Assembly (NCBI GenBank): GCA_001730015.1
Contig: MDLA01000192.1
Location: forward strand, 1-64,000
DNA length: 64,000 nucleotides
Reading direction: 5' to 3'
Origin: Chromatiales bacterium (ex Bugula neritina AB1)
GTDB lineage: Bacteria > Pseudomonadota > Gammaproteobacteria > Granulosicoccales > Granulosicoccaceae
Positions 27,363 to 35,683 of this stretch are shown here, piece after piece. Numbering within the stretch: position 1 is the stretch's first letter; each line of letters starts with the position of its first letter. The position numbers and the translations under genes are program-made. The notes under the pieces are model-generated. The model ran no database searches. It had not been told where the DNA came from and saw nothing but the letters and a program-made list of their open reading frames with translations.

Positions 27363-28313
27363 TCAGGGGCCCGGCTTGTCTTCGTCTTTCTCTTCGTCAG
27401 ACAAATGGTTATCGCCCGCGGTTTTAGATCCGGTATCTGACGGGGTTGATTCATAGTCAGCCAAATCAAGTTCAGCTTCGTGATCAACCGGGGGTTTCGC
27501 TGAGCCTGATGTATTGGCACTACCGGCAGGCGGATCGTCATCTCTGAGATATCTCTCTTCAGCCGCCTTTGCATATTCCTCTTTACGCTTGAGGAAGACA
27601 CGAGAGAAAAATATACCGATTTCAAACAGCAACCACATGGGCAACGCAAGCAGTGTTTGCGAAATTATATCGGGTGGAGTCAGGAACATCCCGACAACAA
27701 ACGCGGCGACAACAAAATAGGGGCGTTTTTTAGCCAGGCCGTCTGGCGTTGCGGCGCCGATAGCTACCAGCAAAATGGTCGCAACCGGAACTTCAAAAGC
27801 GATCCCGAACGCCAGAAAAATCGTCAGGATAAAATCGAGATAGCGACTAATATCCGTGCTGACTTCAACACCCTCCGGCGCTACGCTATTAAAGAATCCA
27901 AAGACCAGCGGAAAGACAATAAAGTAGGCGAATGCGATACCCAGATAAAACAACAACGTGCTGGACACCAGCAATGGAGATACCAGACGTTTTTCGTGGT
28001 TATAGAGTCCCGGCGCTACAAACGCCCAGATCTGGTAAAGCAGATACGGTGCTGATAGAAAAATCGATAGCATAAGACAGACTTTAAATGGGATCAGAAA
28101 CGGTGATGCCACATCAATTGCTATCATTTTCCCTGCATGACGCGTTAACGGCTCAGCGAGAAAGCTCCAGATAGTAGCGGAGAACGGAAACAACACGAGG
28201 AAAAGCACACCGATTGACAACAGCATGCGCAACAAGCGATCACGCAATTCAACCAGATGCGACAGCAGGCCCATTTCAGCGCCCCCTTCGTTATCGACCG
28301 CACCATTAGCCAT
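27363..28313 (-). CDS. tatC: Sec-independent protein translocase TatC
   Basis: Six-helix membrane receptor for twin-arginine signal peptides. N-terminal LLSHLVELRDRLLRM, the FxxAPLLYQIW-like region SAPYLLYQIWAFVAPGLYNHE, and PPDIISQTLLALPMWLLFE near helix six are typical. The protein is 316 residues because of an unusual acidic, unstructured C-terminal tail of about 70 residues (from ~245). Usual length is near 250. It ends the his-tat cluster. Confidence 0.95.
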   Translation of the reverse strand: MANGAVDNEGGAEMGLLSHLVELRDRLLRMLLSIGVLFLVLFPFSATIWSFLAEPLTRHAGKMIAIDVASPFLIPFKVCLMLSIFLSAPYLLYQIWAFVAPGLYNHEKRLVSPLLVSSTLLFYLGIAFAYFIVFPLVFGFFNSVAPEGVEVSTDISRYLDFILTIFLAFGIAFEVPVATILLVAIGAATPDGLAKKRPYFVVAAFVVGMFLTPPDIISQTLLALPMWLLFEIGIFFSRVFLKRKEEYAKAAEERYLRDDDPPAGSANTSGSAKPPVDHEAELDLADYESTPSDTGSKTAGDNHLSDEEKDEDKPGP

Positions 28314-28424
28314 TAGCCATACACTCTAGATCTGCGTTCAATTTGCTACCGGATACCGCCCTTAACCAAACTATGCAACCGCACCAAAGCCACAAATAGA
28401 GACTGACTTTAATCAGTGGAATAT

Positions 28425-28889
28425 TCATGCGGGCTTGCTCGAACCCTGATCAGCACCGGTTGCCGGGGCAGGCGCTTCGTTTTTGTCTTCGGCACCATAC
28501 TCGTGGCCAGCGGCATCGGCGATTGCCTGCATTTTCGCGTTGTTCTCCCTGGCTACTTCAGTGGCATCACGAACCTGCTCAACAGCTGAATCCATCCCTT
28601 CAGCGAGTGACTCACTTGCTGATTTCGCTGTTCGCTCAAGGTCGGAACGGGTTTCGTTTACCATCTCTTTAAGCTCACGAATCTGATCTTCCTGACTACT
28701 CAGCAGGTTACGCAGTTCATCGGTTTTGAGCTCACTTTGAATATCTGTTTTTACACCGGCGACAAACCGCTGCATTTTACCCACCCATAAACCCACACTG
28801 CGAGCTACCGATGGCAACTTCTCCGGCCCAATCACAATCAGGGAAATAACACCGATCAGGACAATCTCCTGAAACCCGACGTCAAACAT
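28425..28889 (-). CDS. tatB: Sec-independent protein translocase TatB
   Basis: 154 residues. N-terminal MFDVGFQEIVLIGVISLIVI forms the short membrane helix, followed by the GPEKLPSVAR hinge and a long amphipathic/coiled-coil helix rich in Glu, Lys and Gln, then a disordered tail. Works with TatC as substrate receptor. Lies 50 bp after tatA; the 111-bp gap to tatC has no clear terminator. Confidence 0.94.
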   Translation of the reverse strand: MFDVGFQEIVLIGVISLIVIGPEKLPSVARSVGLWVGKMQRFVAGVKTDIQSELKTDELRNLLSSQEDQIRELKEMVNETRSDLERTAKSASESLAEGMDSAVEQVRDATEVARENNAKMQAIADAAGHEYGAEDKNEAPAPATGADQGSSKPA

Positions 28890-28939
28890 GTGCAGAATCT
28901 TTTTGGTGTGCTCTCACAGCGCTATACACTGCAGCCCGA

Positions 28940-29179
28940 TCAGGCTTCTTTCTTATCTTTAACTGCATCTGCCGATTTTTCAGCAACATTCTCTACAACT
29001 GTCGCCCCCTCAATTTTTTCGGGTTCATCGCTGTTTTCTGCTGCCGGCTCTTTGACCGCATCTTTGAAGCCCTTAACTGCCGAACCAAGATCACCACCGA
29101 GGTTACGCAGCCGCTTGGCACCGAAGATTAATACAACTATAACCAGCACAATCAGAAGCTGGGGAATACTTGGCATCAT
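28940..29179 (-). CDS. tatA: Sec-independent protein translocase TatA
   Basis: 79 residues. Single membrane helix SIPQLLIVLVIVVLIFGAKR, then the conserved FGAKRLRNLGGDLGSAVKGF amphipathic hinge and helix, and a charged tail. Forms the pore-like assemblies of the Tat system. Follows hisE by 23 bp, so the tat genes are probably expressed with the his operon. Confidence 0.95.
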   Translation of the reverse strand: MMPSIPQLLIVLVIVVLIFGAKRLRNLGGDLGSAVKGFKDAVKEPAAENSDEPEKIEGATVVENVAEKSADAVKDKKEA

Positions 29180-29202
29180 AATAATTTGACCTCTGTTTTT
29201 GT

Positions 29203-29520
29203 TTAGGAGCGTGACGCTTTTTCGGTGTGACCGGACACACCAAAACGCCGCGCTAATTCTTGTACAACATCCGCCGGACCGAGCCCCTGGTCAGCGAGCA
29301 TTACCAGTGTATGGAACCATAGATCAGCCGTCTCCGCGATGATTTCCTTTTTATCACCCGATTTTACGGCAATTATCGTTTCAATGGATTCTTCACCCAC
29401 TTTTTGAAGAATGGCGTCAGTTCCCTTTTTATACAAGCTCGCGACATAAGAATCATTTTCATCTGCCAGCTTTCGTTTCTCAAGTTCTTGCGCCAGCCGG
29501 CTCAAAATGTCGTCATTCAT
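29203..29520 (-). CDS. hisE: Phosphoribosyl-ATP pyrophosphatase
   Basis: Second step of histidine synthesis, 105 residues. All-alpha MazG-like fold with SYVASLYKKGTDAILQKVGE, then ESIETIIAVKSGDKKEIIAE and DLWFHTLVML carrying the metal-binding Glu/Asp residues. Separate from hisI, unlike the fused HisIE of enteric bacteria. Lies 42 bp after hisI. Confidence 0.95.
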   Translation of the reverse strand: MNDDILSRLAQELEKRKLADENDSYVASLYKKGTDAILQKVGEESIETIIAVKSGDKKEIIAETADLWFHTLVMLADQGLGPADVVQELARRFGVSGHTEKASRS

Positions 29521-29562
29521 CCCGACTGCAGCCTACCCGAAACATTACTAAAACCCGGTGCA

Positions 29563-29991
29563 TTATGTCTTGTCCTGATAGATTTCGCGCGGATCTTTCA
29601 CGACCGGATCGACAATTTCCCAATCCTGCCCTCGTAATCGACGGTAAAAGCAATGCCTGCGACCCGTATGACAGGCGATTCCTCCCTTCTGGCGAACGCG
29701 TAATACAATGGCATCGGCGTCGCAATCAATACGGATCTCCGAAACGTACTGCACATGCCCTGAACTCTCACCTTTGTGCCACAGTTTTTTTCGGGATCTG
29801 GACCAGTAAACCGCCTCTCCGATCGCCGCTGTAGCCACCAGCGCCTGGCGGTTCATCCAGGCAAGCATCAGAATATCACCGCTTTGGTCATCCTGGGCAA
29901 TCGCCGGCGCCAGACCAGCCTCATTCCATGCGATATCTTCCAGCCACGGTGCTGTTGACGGGACAGATTCAATATCGATACCGTCACTCAT
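29563..29991 (-). CDS. hisI: Phosphoribosyl-AMP cyclohydrolase
   Basis: Third step of histidine synthesis; opens the purine ring of PR-AMP. 142 residues. VLMLAWMN-like ILMLAWMNRQAL, YWSRSRKKLWHKGESSGH (substrate loop), the metal site DCDADAIVLRV and ACHTGRRHCFYR with the zinc Cys are present. ATG overlaps the hisF TGA (ATGA). Confidence 0.95.
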   Translation of the reverse strand: MSDGIDIESVPSTAPWLEDIAWNEAGLAPAIAQDDQSGDILMLAWMNRQALVATAAIGEAVYWSRSRKKLWHKGESSGHVQYVSEIRIDCDADAIVLRVRQKGGIACHTGRRHCFYRRLRGQDWEIVDPVVKDPREIYQDKT

Positions 29992-30758
29992 AACCTCACC
30001 TCAATGCCAGCTTCCTGCATCACTTGCTTAGCCTGCCCGATGGTGAATTCCCCGAAATGGAAAATACTTGCCGCCAGAACAGCGTCTGCATGTCCTTCAA
30101 GGATGCCGGCGCACAGATGCTGTAAATTTCCCACCCCGCCGGAGGCAATAACCGGCACATCTACTGCGTCCGCGACAGCGCGGGTTAGTTCAATATTAAA
30201 ACCGACCCGGGTTCCATCGCGATCCATACTGGTCAGCAACAGCTCTCCAGCACCGAATTCAGCCATTTTTACCGCCCATTCAACGGCATCAATACCGGTA
30301 GCCTTGCGACCACCATGAGTAAATATCTCAAATTTCGGTGGCTGCCCTTCAGCATGTACGCTTTTCGCATCGATTGCCACGACAATGCACTGGTTACCGA
30401 AATAGTCTGCAGCCTGCCGCACCAGCTCCGGTGTATGCACGGCGGCCGTGTTGATACCCACTTTGTCAGCCCCGGCATTAAGTAAACGCCGTACATCATC
30501 AACACGGCGGATTCCCCCGCCGACTGTCAGCGGAATAAACACTTCAGCGGCAACACGCTCGACTATATCAATCAGGGTGTCGCGATTATCGCTGCTGGCG
30601 GTAATATCGAGAAAGGTCAGTTCGTCTGCGCCGGCGTCTCCGTAGCGGCGCGCGGCTTCAACTGGATCACCCGCATCGACGATATCAACGAAGTTTACCC
30701 CTTTAACCACTCGACCAGCATCGACATCAAGGCAGGGAATCAAGCGTTTAGCCAGCAT
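29988..30758 (-). CDS. hisF: Imidazole glycerol phosphate synthase cyclase subunit
   Basis: TIM-barrel cyclase that uses ammonia from HisH to make IGP and AICAR. The 256-residue form starts MLAKRLIPCLDVDAGRVVKG, with the catalytic Asp in CLDVD. The second Asp is in LLTSMDRDGTRVGF, and phosphate-binding VGGGIRR and ASGGVGN loops are visible. An upstream in-frame start would add 17 non-conserved residues inside hisA. Overlaps the hisA end by 11 bp. Confidence 0.97.
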   Translation of the reverse strand: MLAKRLIPCLDVDAGRVVKGVNFVDIVDAGDPVEAARRYGDAGADELTFLDITASSDNRDTLIDIVERVAAEVFIPLTVGGGIRRVDDVRRLLNAGADKVGINTAAVHTPELVRQAADYFGNQCIVVAIDAKSVHAEGQPPKFEIFTHGGRKATGIDAVEWAVKMAEFGAGELLLTSMDRDGTRVGFNIELTRAVADAVDVPVIASGGVGNLQHLCAGILEGHADAVLAASIFHFGEFTIGQAKQVMQEAGIEVRL

Positions 30759-31506
30759 GAGGTAATCCGGTTCCCAGCAGGGAAGCAATACGCCGTTGCG
30801 CCTCTGCAAAATCTATTGTGCCTTCATACAGAGCCCGACCGACAATCGCTCCGGCGACGCCATGATCTGCTATTTCACACAGACCTTCCACGTCTTTATA
30901 GTCACTGACTCCGCCCGAAGCATAGACCGGGATTGAGATCGATTCTGCCAGCGCAGCCGTGGCTTCGGAATTGAAACCCTGCATCATGCCGTCACGACTG
31001 ATATCCGTATAAACAATGCCGCTGATACCATCACCTTCAAAGGACTTTGCGAGCTCAGCTGCATCCAGACCACTATCTTCTGCCCAGCCGTTCACTGCTA
31101 CTTTGCCGTCTCGCGCATCGAGGCCCACCATGACCTGACCCGGCCACTCGCGACAGAGCCGACCGACAAAATCCGGTTCAACCACGGCCTGCGTTCCTAT
31201 GATTACCCAGCGCACCCCGGCGCTCAAATAGCGACCGGCTATTTCTTCGTTGCGGACACCACCACCGATCTGCACATCGAGCCCGGGGAATGCCTTGCAT
31301 ACTTCATGAACAGCGGCGGCGTTCTTCGGTGCCCCGGCAAACGCTCCGTTCAGATCAACCATATGCAGGCGATCACTGCCTGCATCGACCCAGCGAGCCG
31401 CAGTGGCGACGACATCGTCAGAGAACACCGTATCGTCTTCCATGCGACCTTGTTTCAGACGGACACACTGACCGTCCTTTAGATCGATAGCTGGTATAAG
31501 TTGCAT
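30748..31506 (-). CDS. hisA: ProFAR isomerase (phosphoribosylformimino-AICAR-P isomerase)
   Basis: TIM-barrel isomerase, fourth histidine step. About 252 residues starting MQLIPAIDLKDGQCVRLKQG with the general-base Asp in AIDLKDG. VQIGGGVRN and YTDISRDGMMQGFN (second catalytic Asp) and VYASGGVSD follow. A TTG nine codons upstream is in frame but not conserved. Eight bp after hisH. Confidence 0.96.
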   Translation of the reverse strand: MQLIPAIDLKDGQCVRLKQGRMEDDTVFSDDVVATAARWVDAGSDRLHMVDLNGAFAGAPKNAAAVHEVCKAFPGLDVQIGGGVRNEEIAGRYLSAGVRWVIIGTQAVVEPDFVGRLCREWPGQVMVGLDARDGKVAVNGWAEDSGLDAAELAKSFEGDGISGIVYTDISRDGMMQGFNSEATAALAESISIPVYASGGVSDYKDVEGLCEIADHGVAGAIVGRALYEGTIDFAEAQRRIASLLGTGLPHAG

Positions 31507-31514
31507 ACTGGTTG

Positions 31515-32153
31515 TCACTGATTCGGGTCCCAACGGGTAAAGTTCTGAAGTAATCGCAAGCCTGATTCAGCGCTTTTTTCCGGGTGAAATTGCGTTGCAA
31601 AAACATTATCGCGCGCTATTGCACTGGTAAAAGGCACCAGATATTCAGTTGATGCGGCAATCCATTGTGAGTCTGCCGGACTCACATAGTAGCTGTGTAC
31701 AAAGTAGAATCGCGAAAAATCACCTATACCTTCCCACAATGGATGCGCCCTGGTCTGTTTCACCTGATTCCAACCCATGTGAGGCACCTTCTCTGCTGAT
31801 TGTGCATCGTTGCGGTCAAAGCGCCGGACCGTGCCACTGACCAGACCGATACAGTTCACCCCGCTATTTTCAGCGCTGTGATCAAACAGCACTTGCAGTC
31901 CCATGCAAATACCCAAAAACGGTTTGTTGTTAAAAGCGTGTGATACTGCCTCCGACAGGTTGTGGTCGTTGAGATTTTTCATACAATCGCGTGCAGCACC
32001 CTGACCGGGAAATACAACCCGATCAGCACTCAAAATTACTTCCGGATCAGAGGTAACCAGCGTGTCGCTTTCGCTGGCCACATATTCGATAGCTTTCGCT
32101 ACGGAGCGCAAATTACCCATTCCATAGTCCACCACCGCTATAACCTTTGCCAT
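31515..32153 (-). CDS. hisH: Imidazole glycerol phosphate synthase glutaminase subunit
   Basis: Class I glutamine amidotransferase, 212 residues. Nucleophilic Cys in FLGICMGLQVLF, oxyanion/N-terminal IAVVDYGMGNLRSV, and the His-Glu pair in VFATQFHPEKS. Supplies ammonia to HisF. Five bp after hisB. Confidence 0.97.
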   Translation of the reverse strand: MAKVIAVVDYGMGNLRSVAKAIEYVASESDTLVTSDPEVILSADRVVFPGQGAARDCMKNLNDHNLSEAVSHAFNNKPFLGICMGLQVLFDHSAENSGVNCIGLVSGTVRRFDRNDAQSAEKVPHMGWNQVKQTRAHPLWEGIGDFSRFYFVHSYYVSPADSQWIAASTEYLVPFTSAIARDNVFATQFHPEKSAESGLRLLQNFTRWDPNQ

Positions 32154-32158
32154 ATTGT

Positions 32159-32752
32159 TTAGAGAACACCTTTGGTTGACGCCGGCCGCCCCTGCAGCCT
32201 GCTATCGACCATTACAGCGGCTCTCAAGGCGCGGCCAAACGCTTTGAAGATAGTTTCGAGCTTATGGTGCTCGTTGTGGCCCTTGATATTATCTATATGC
32301 AGGGTGGCACCTGCATGATTAACAAATCCGTGGAAGAATTCATAGGCCAGATCAACGTCGAAGTTTCCTACTCTGCCGCGCTTGAATTCGCAATTAAAAT
32401 AGAGTCCGGCGCGACCGGAAAAATCGATTACCACTCTTGACAGTGCTTCGTCGAGCGGCACGTAGGCATGACCGTATCGACTGATACCTGCCTTATCCCC
32501 AAGCGCAACATTAAATGCCTGGCCCAGAGTAATACCGACATCTTCAACGGTATGATGATCATCAATTTCTATATCACCATTACAGCTTACGTCCAGATCA
32601 AACATGCCGTGCCGGGCCACCTGATCAAGCATATGCTCAAAAAACGGCACACGGGTGTCAAAGCGGGATTCACCTTTCCCATCGAGTGAAAGCGTGATTT
32701 TTATCTGCGTTTCGGCTGTCGTACGCTCGACAGCGGCAGTTCGTTCACTCAT
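32159..32752 (-). CDS. hisB: Imidazoleglycerol-phosphate dehydratase
   Basis: Mn-dependent dehydratase, 197 residues, the monofunctional form without the N-terminal phosphatase of the enteric HisB. DTRVPFFEHMLDQVARHG, the metal motif DDHHTVEDVGI, and GHNEHHKLETIFKAFGRALR are all in place. First gene of the hisBHAFIE-tatABC cluster. Confidence 0.97.
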   Translation of the reverse strand: MSERTAAVERTTAETQIKITLSLDGKGESRFDTRVPFFEHMLDQVARHGMFDLDVSCNGDIEIDDHHTVEDVGITLGQAFNVALGDKAGISRYGHAYVPLDEALSRVVIDFSGRAGLYFNCEFKRGRVGNFDVDLAYEFFHGFVNHAGATLHIDNIKGHNEHHKLETIFKAFGRALRAAVMVDSRLQGRPASTKGVL

Positions 32753-32866
32753 CAGAATTGTTCACTATTAGAAATTTGCATCAGTTGTTTTGATTATTGG
32801 CTGCCTGAACTAAACGACATCGCCTGGAACAGCAACATCACAAACCCGCAGGCCTAAGCTCACCGT

Positions 32867-32894
32867 ATTATAAGCCACTGCACCTTCATTTAAC
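32867..32894 (-). promoter_or_regulatory. Probable promoter of the his-tat operon
   Basis: Minus-strand TATAAT at 32867-32872 with a weak GTTAAA -35 (32889-32894) 16 bp away. It lies in the 153-bp gap between dtd and hisB and would give a leader of roughly 105 nt. I see no His-codon leader peptide or attenuator there. Confidence 0.5.
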
Positions 32895-32905
32895 TCCGAA
32901 TTGTT

Positions 32906-33364
32906 TTAAGATGCTCTGCGTCTTGAAGGCTCCTGTAGCCAGAAAGTAGCGGGGCCGTCATTAATCAGGGCGACCTTCATGTCCGCGCCAAACTCACCTA
33001 CGCCAACACGCAGCGGCAATTGCCGCGCATGCCTTACCATTATATCAAACAGGCGCTCACCCTCGGCGGGAGATGCAGCAGTGCTAAAACCCGGGCGAAG
33101 GCCCTTTTTTGTATCTGCAGCAAGTGTAAATTGCGGCACCAGAAGCAAATCACCGCTGGTATCGAGCAAGCTCAGGTTCATACGCCCTACGGTGTCAGAA
33201 AAAATCCGATACCGAATAAGGCGACTAAGCAACACTTCTGCAGAAGCCTCCGTATCGTCCGGTTCTACTCCGAGCAGTACCAGCAAGCCAGCATCGATTG
33301 ACGCAACCCTTCGGTCGTCTACCTCGACACTGGCGCTTGTCACCCGTTGCAACAATGCAATCAT
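32906..33364 (-). CDS. dtd: D-aminoacyl-tRNA deacylase
   Basis: Removes D-amino acids from mischarged tRNA; 152 residues. MIALLQRVTSASVEVDD start, the active-site LVPQFTLAADTKKGLRPGFS (SQxxL-like), and VALINDGPATFWL, which corresponds to the conserved NxGPxT motif. Complete. Same strand as the his operon but 153 bp before it with a promoter between. Confidence 0.96.
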   Translation of the reverse strand: MIALLQRVTSASVEVDDRRVASIDAGLLVLLGVEPDDTEASAEVLLSRLIRYRIFSDTVGRMNLSLLDTSGDLLLVPQFTLAADTKKGLRPGFSTAASPAEGERLFDIMVRHARQLPLRVGVGEFGADMKVALINDGPATFWLQEPSRRRAS

Positions 33365-33713
33365 GTGAAGTGATTCACTTTATTCGTCATTTATCCTGCG
33401 TTTTATTATTCATGCGCTGCTTACCAGCACCTGGAAATGAGCGAAGATACAGTACCTTCATAGCGTATCACCACAACTCAAGCCATACTCTGAGACGGGG
33501 TTAGGAAGCCCTTAGGGCCGGTATCACGCTTGCCGGCGGATCAATCCAACGGCCCGCCTTCTTTTGTTTTCATGGAAGTTCCCCGGTCTGCACGGGCCGG
33601 GGCCTTATGAAACCCATGCCTCCGGCAAAATAATCTCAAAACACGCCGTCTGCACGAATTGTAACGGTGCCCCGAACGTGTTTTTCAGAAAATACCACGT
33701 CCTGCCTCCGCAC
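33365..33713. other. 349-nt divergent gap with competing GC-rich hairpins
   Basis: Separates dtd from the acyltransferase. Around 33508-33570 several stems overlap: GCCC-TTA-GGGC (33508-33518), GGGCCG/CGGCCC (33515-33520 with 33550-33555) and GGCGG/CCGCC (33535-33539 with 33554-33558), the last followed by TTCTTTTGTTTT. They cannot all form together. This could be an attenuator or simply a terminator on the plus strand. No gene seen. Confidence 0.4.
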
Positions 33714-34607
33714 ATGCATCTTTTGAACGTTACTCAAGTAATAGCTAACGGCACCCTGCGACTGTTGTCCTTCATGCCCCTGTCCGTTCTGCACCACATA
33801 GGCAACCTGATCGGACGTAGCTTCCAGATTCTGCCGAACCGCCACCGCCGAATTATCCAACGCAATCTAGAGTTGTGCTACCCCGATCTTACGGTCGTAA
33901 AAAGAAACGAGTTTGCCGCCAGCAATTTGCGTGAAACCGGGAAAAACCTGACTGAACTCGGGGCCTTATGGCGATGGTCGAAGCCCAAAATTGAAGCGCT
34001 TGTTGTTGAGGAGGTCAACAAGCAGCATCTCCAGTCAGCTCTGAATGAGAACAAAGGCGTCATTATCGCCGCACCTCACACAGGAGCATGGGAGCTAATC
34101 GGGTTGAAACTCACCTGTGACCAACCGATGCATTTTCTCTATCGGCCAAATCGGCGATCACAAATCAATAGCACTATACTGCAAGCCCGCGAGCGTTTCG
34201 GCGGCAAGTGCCACCCGATTACAAGACGAGGCTTGAGCGCTTTGGTCAGGGCACTAAAGAACGGCGAATTGATCGGTATCCTTCCGGATCAGGAGCCTGC
34301 TGCTGATCATGGTGTGTTCGCTCCATTTTTCGGTCTACCCGCCTACACAATGACTTTTTTATCTAATCTTGCGCAAAAAACCGATGCCACCGTGGTGTTC
34401 GCAGTGATGGAGCGACTGCCAGCCGCTGCAGGATACCGGCTACACTATTTGCAACCGGATAAAGAAATTTACGATGAAGATCCAGAAGTCTCCAGCGCCG
34501 CACTGAATCGCTGTATCGAGCAATGTATTGCTATCGCACCGACACAATACATGTGGAGCTACAAACGCTTCAAAGCGGCGCCTTCAGGCATTGAGTCACG
34601 CTACTAA
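33714..34607 (+). CDS. Lysophospholipid/lipid A acyltransferase family protein (LpxL/HtrB-like)
   Basis: 298 residues when started at the ATG at 33714 (MHLLNVTQVIANG); an open frame extends upstream to 33564 but its content is not conserved-looking. Features: an N-terminal membrane helix, the HX4E active site HTGAWE within IIAAPHTGAWELIGL, FLYRPNRR, GILPDQEP and a FGLPAYTMTFLSNLA stretch. These match the late acyltransferases of lipid A (LpxL/LpxM) and related proteins. Substrate not decided. Probably an inner-membrane enzyme adding a secondary acyl chain. Confidence 0.87.
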   Translation: MHLLNVTQVIANGTLRLLSFMPLSVLHHIGNLIGRSFQILPNRHRRIIQRNLELCYPDLTVVKRNEFAASNLRETGKNLTELGALWRWSKPKIEALVVEEVNKQHLQSALNENKGVIIAAPHTGAWELIGLKLTCDQPMHFLYRPNRRSQINSTILQARERFGGKCHPITRRGLSALVRALKNGELIGILPDQEPAADHGVFAPFFGLPAYTMTFLSNLAQKTDATVVFAVMERLPAAAGYRLHYLQPDKEIYDEDPEVSSAALNRCIEQCIAIAPTQYMWSYKRFKAAPSGIESRY

Positions 34608-34638
34608 ATAATTTGAGACCGGGCAACGTGAGACGGGA

Positions 34639-35517
34639 TTATTCCGGCACAGCAACGTTATTGATTCGGCAGGCCTGTTGCAGCGTGTTGTGAAGAAGAC
34701 AGGCGATAGTCATTGGCCCGACACCTCCGGGTACCGGGGTAATTTTTCCTGCAACGGGCTCAGCGGAAGCAAAATCGACATCACCAACTAATCGGGTTTT
34801 TCCGTCAGCCGTATCAATACGATTAATACCTACATCAATCACGGTTGCACCGGGCTTAATCCAATCTCCTTTAACCATCTCCGGGCGACCAACCGCCGCC
34901 ACCAGGATATCTGCGCGACGACACTCTTCCTCAAGATTTACCGTTCTGGAGTGGGTTATTACAACAGTACAATTCTCTTGCAGTAACAACGCTGCAACCG
35001 GCTTGCCGACTATGTTTGAACGGCCCACAACAACAGCGTGCTTACCAGATAAATCGCCTAGTTGATCTTTGATCATCATCAGGCATCCCAATGGAGTGCA
35101 TGGCACAATACCCTCATCACCAATAGACAACCGACCGACATTATCCAGATGAAAACCGTCGACATCTTTGTCCGGGTTAATCCGGTTTATCACGGAGTTC
35201 TCGTCAATTTGCTTCGGCAAGGGCAACTGCACCAGGATGCCGTGCACACTGTCGTCGTTGTTTAGTTTGTCAATGAGTTCCATCAACTCATCCTGAGCGG
35301 TAGTATCTGGTAATTTATGCTCAAAACTCAGCATACCGCACTCTACGGTTTGCTTGCCTTTGTTGCGTACATAAACCTGACTGGCCGGGTCTTCTCCAAC
35401 TAGAACAACCGCGAGCCCTGGAACGATCGCGTCTCGAGCCTTCAATTCTGCGGCTTTTTTCGTTATATCGGCGCGCAGATCTGCGGCGAACGCTTTGCCA
35501 TCAATGATTTTTTGCAT
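34639..35517 (-). CDS. folD: Bifunctional methylenetetrahydrofolate dehydrogenase/cyclohydrolase
   Basis: 292 residues, one-carbon folate metabolism. VYVRNKGKQTVECGM with the catalytic Lys, VQLPLPKQI, PDKDVDGFH, PCTPLGCLMMI, the Rossmann VVVGRSNIVGKPVAALLL and PVPGGVGPMTIACLLHNT are all present. Complete and typical. Convergent with the acyltransferase (31 bp). Confidence 0.97.
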   Translation of the reverse strand: MQKIIDGKAFAADLRADITKKAAELKARDAIVPGLAVVLVGEDPASQVYVRNKGKQTVECGMLSFEHKLPDTTAQDELMELIDKLNNDDSVHGILVQLPLPKQIDENSVINRINPDKDVDGFHLDNVGRLSIGDEGIVPCTPLGCLMMIKDQLGDLSGKHAVVVGRSNIVGKPVAALLLQENCTVVITHSRTVNLEEECRRADILVAAVGRPEMVKGDWIKPGATVIDVGINRIDTADGKTRLVGDVDFASAEPVAGKITPVPGGVGPMTIACLLHNTLQQACRINNVAVPE

Positions 35518-35683
35518 AGTTACCTGCCTTCATTTTCCCGGGAACGTTTATTAACCAGCTGTATAGCATTAGCGCCACATGCCAAGTTGACTGAATTCGC
35601 CCTATTGTATTTTGTTCTTCAAGAAAAAGTGCCGGTTTTGTCCCGGCAGATTGAACAGATTAACCAGCCGGGTTCCCGCACCT

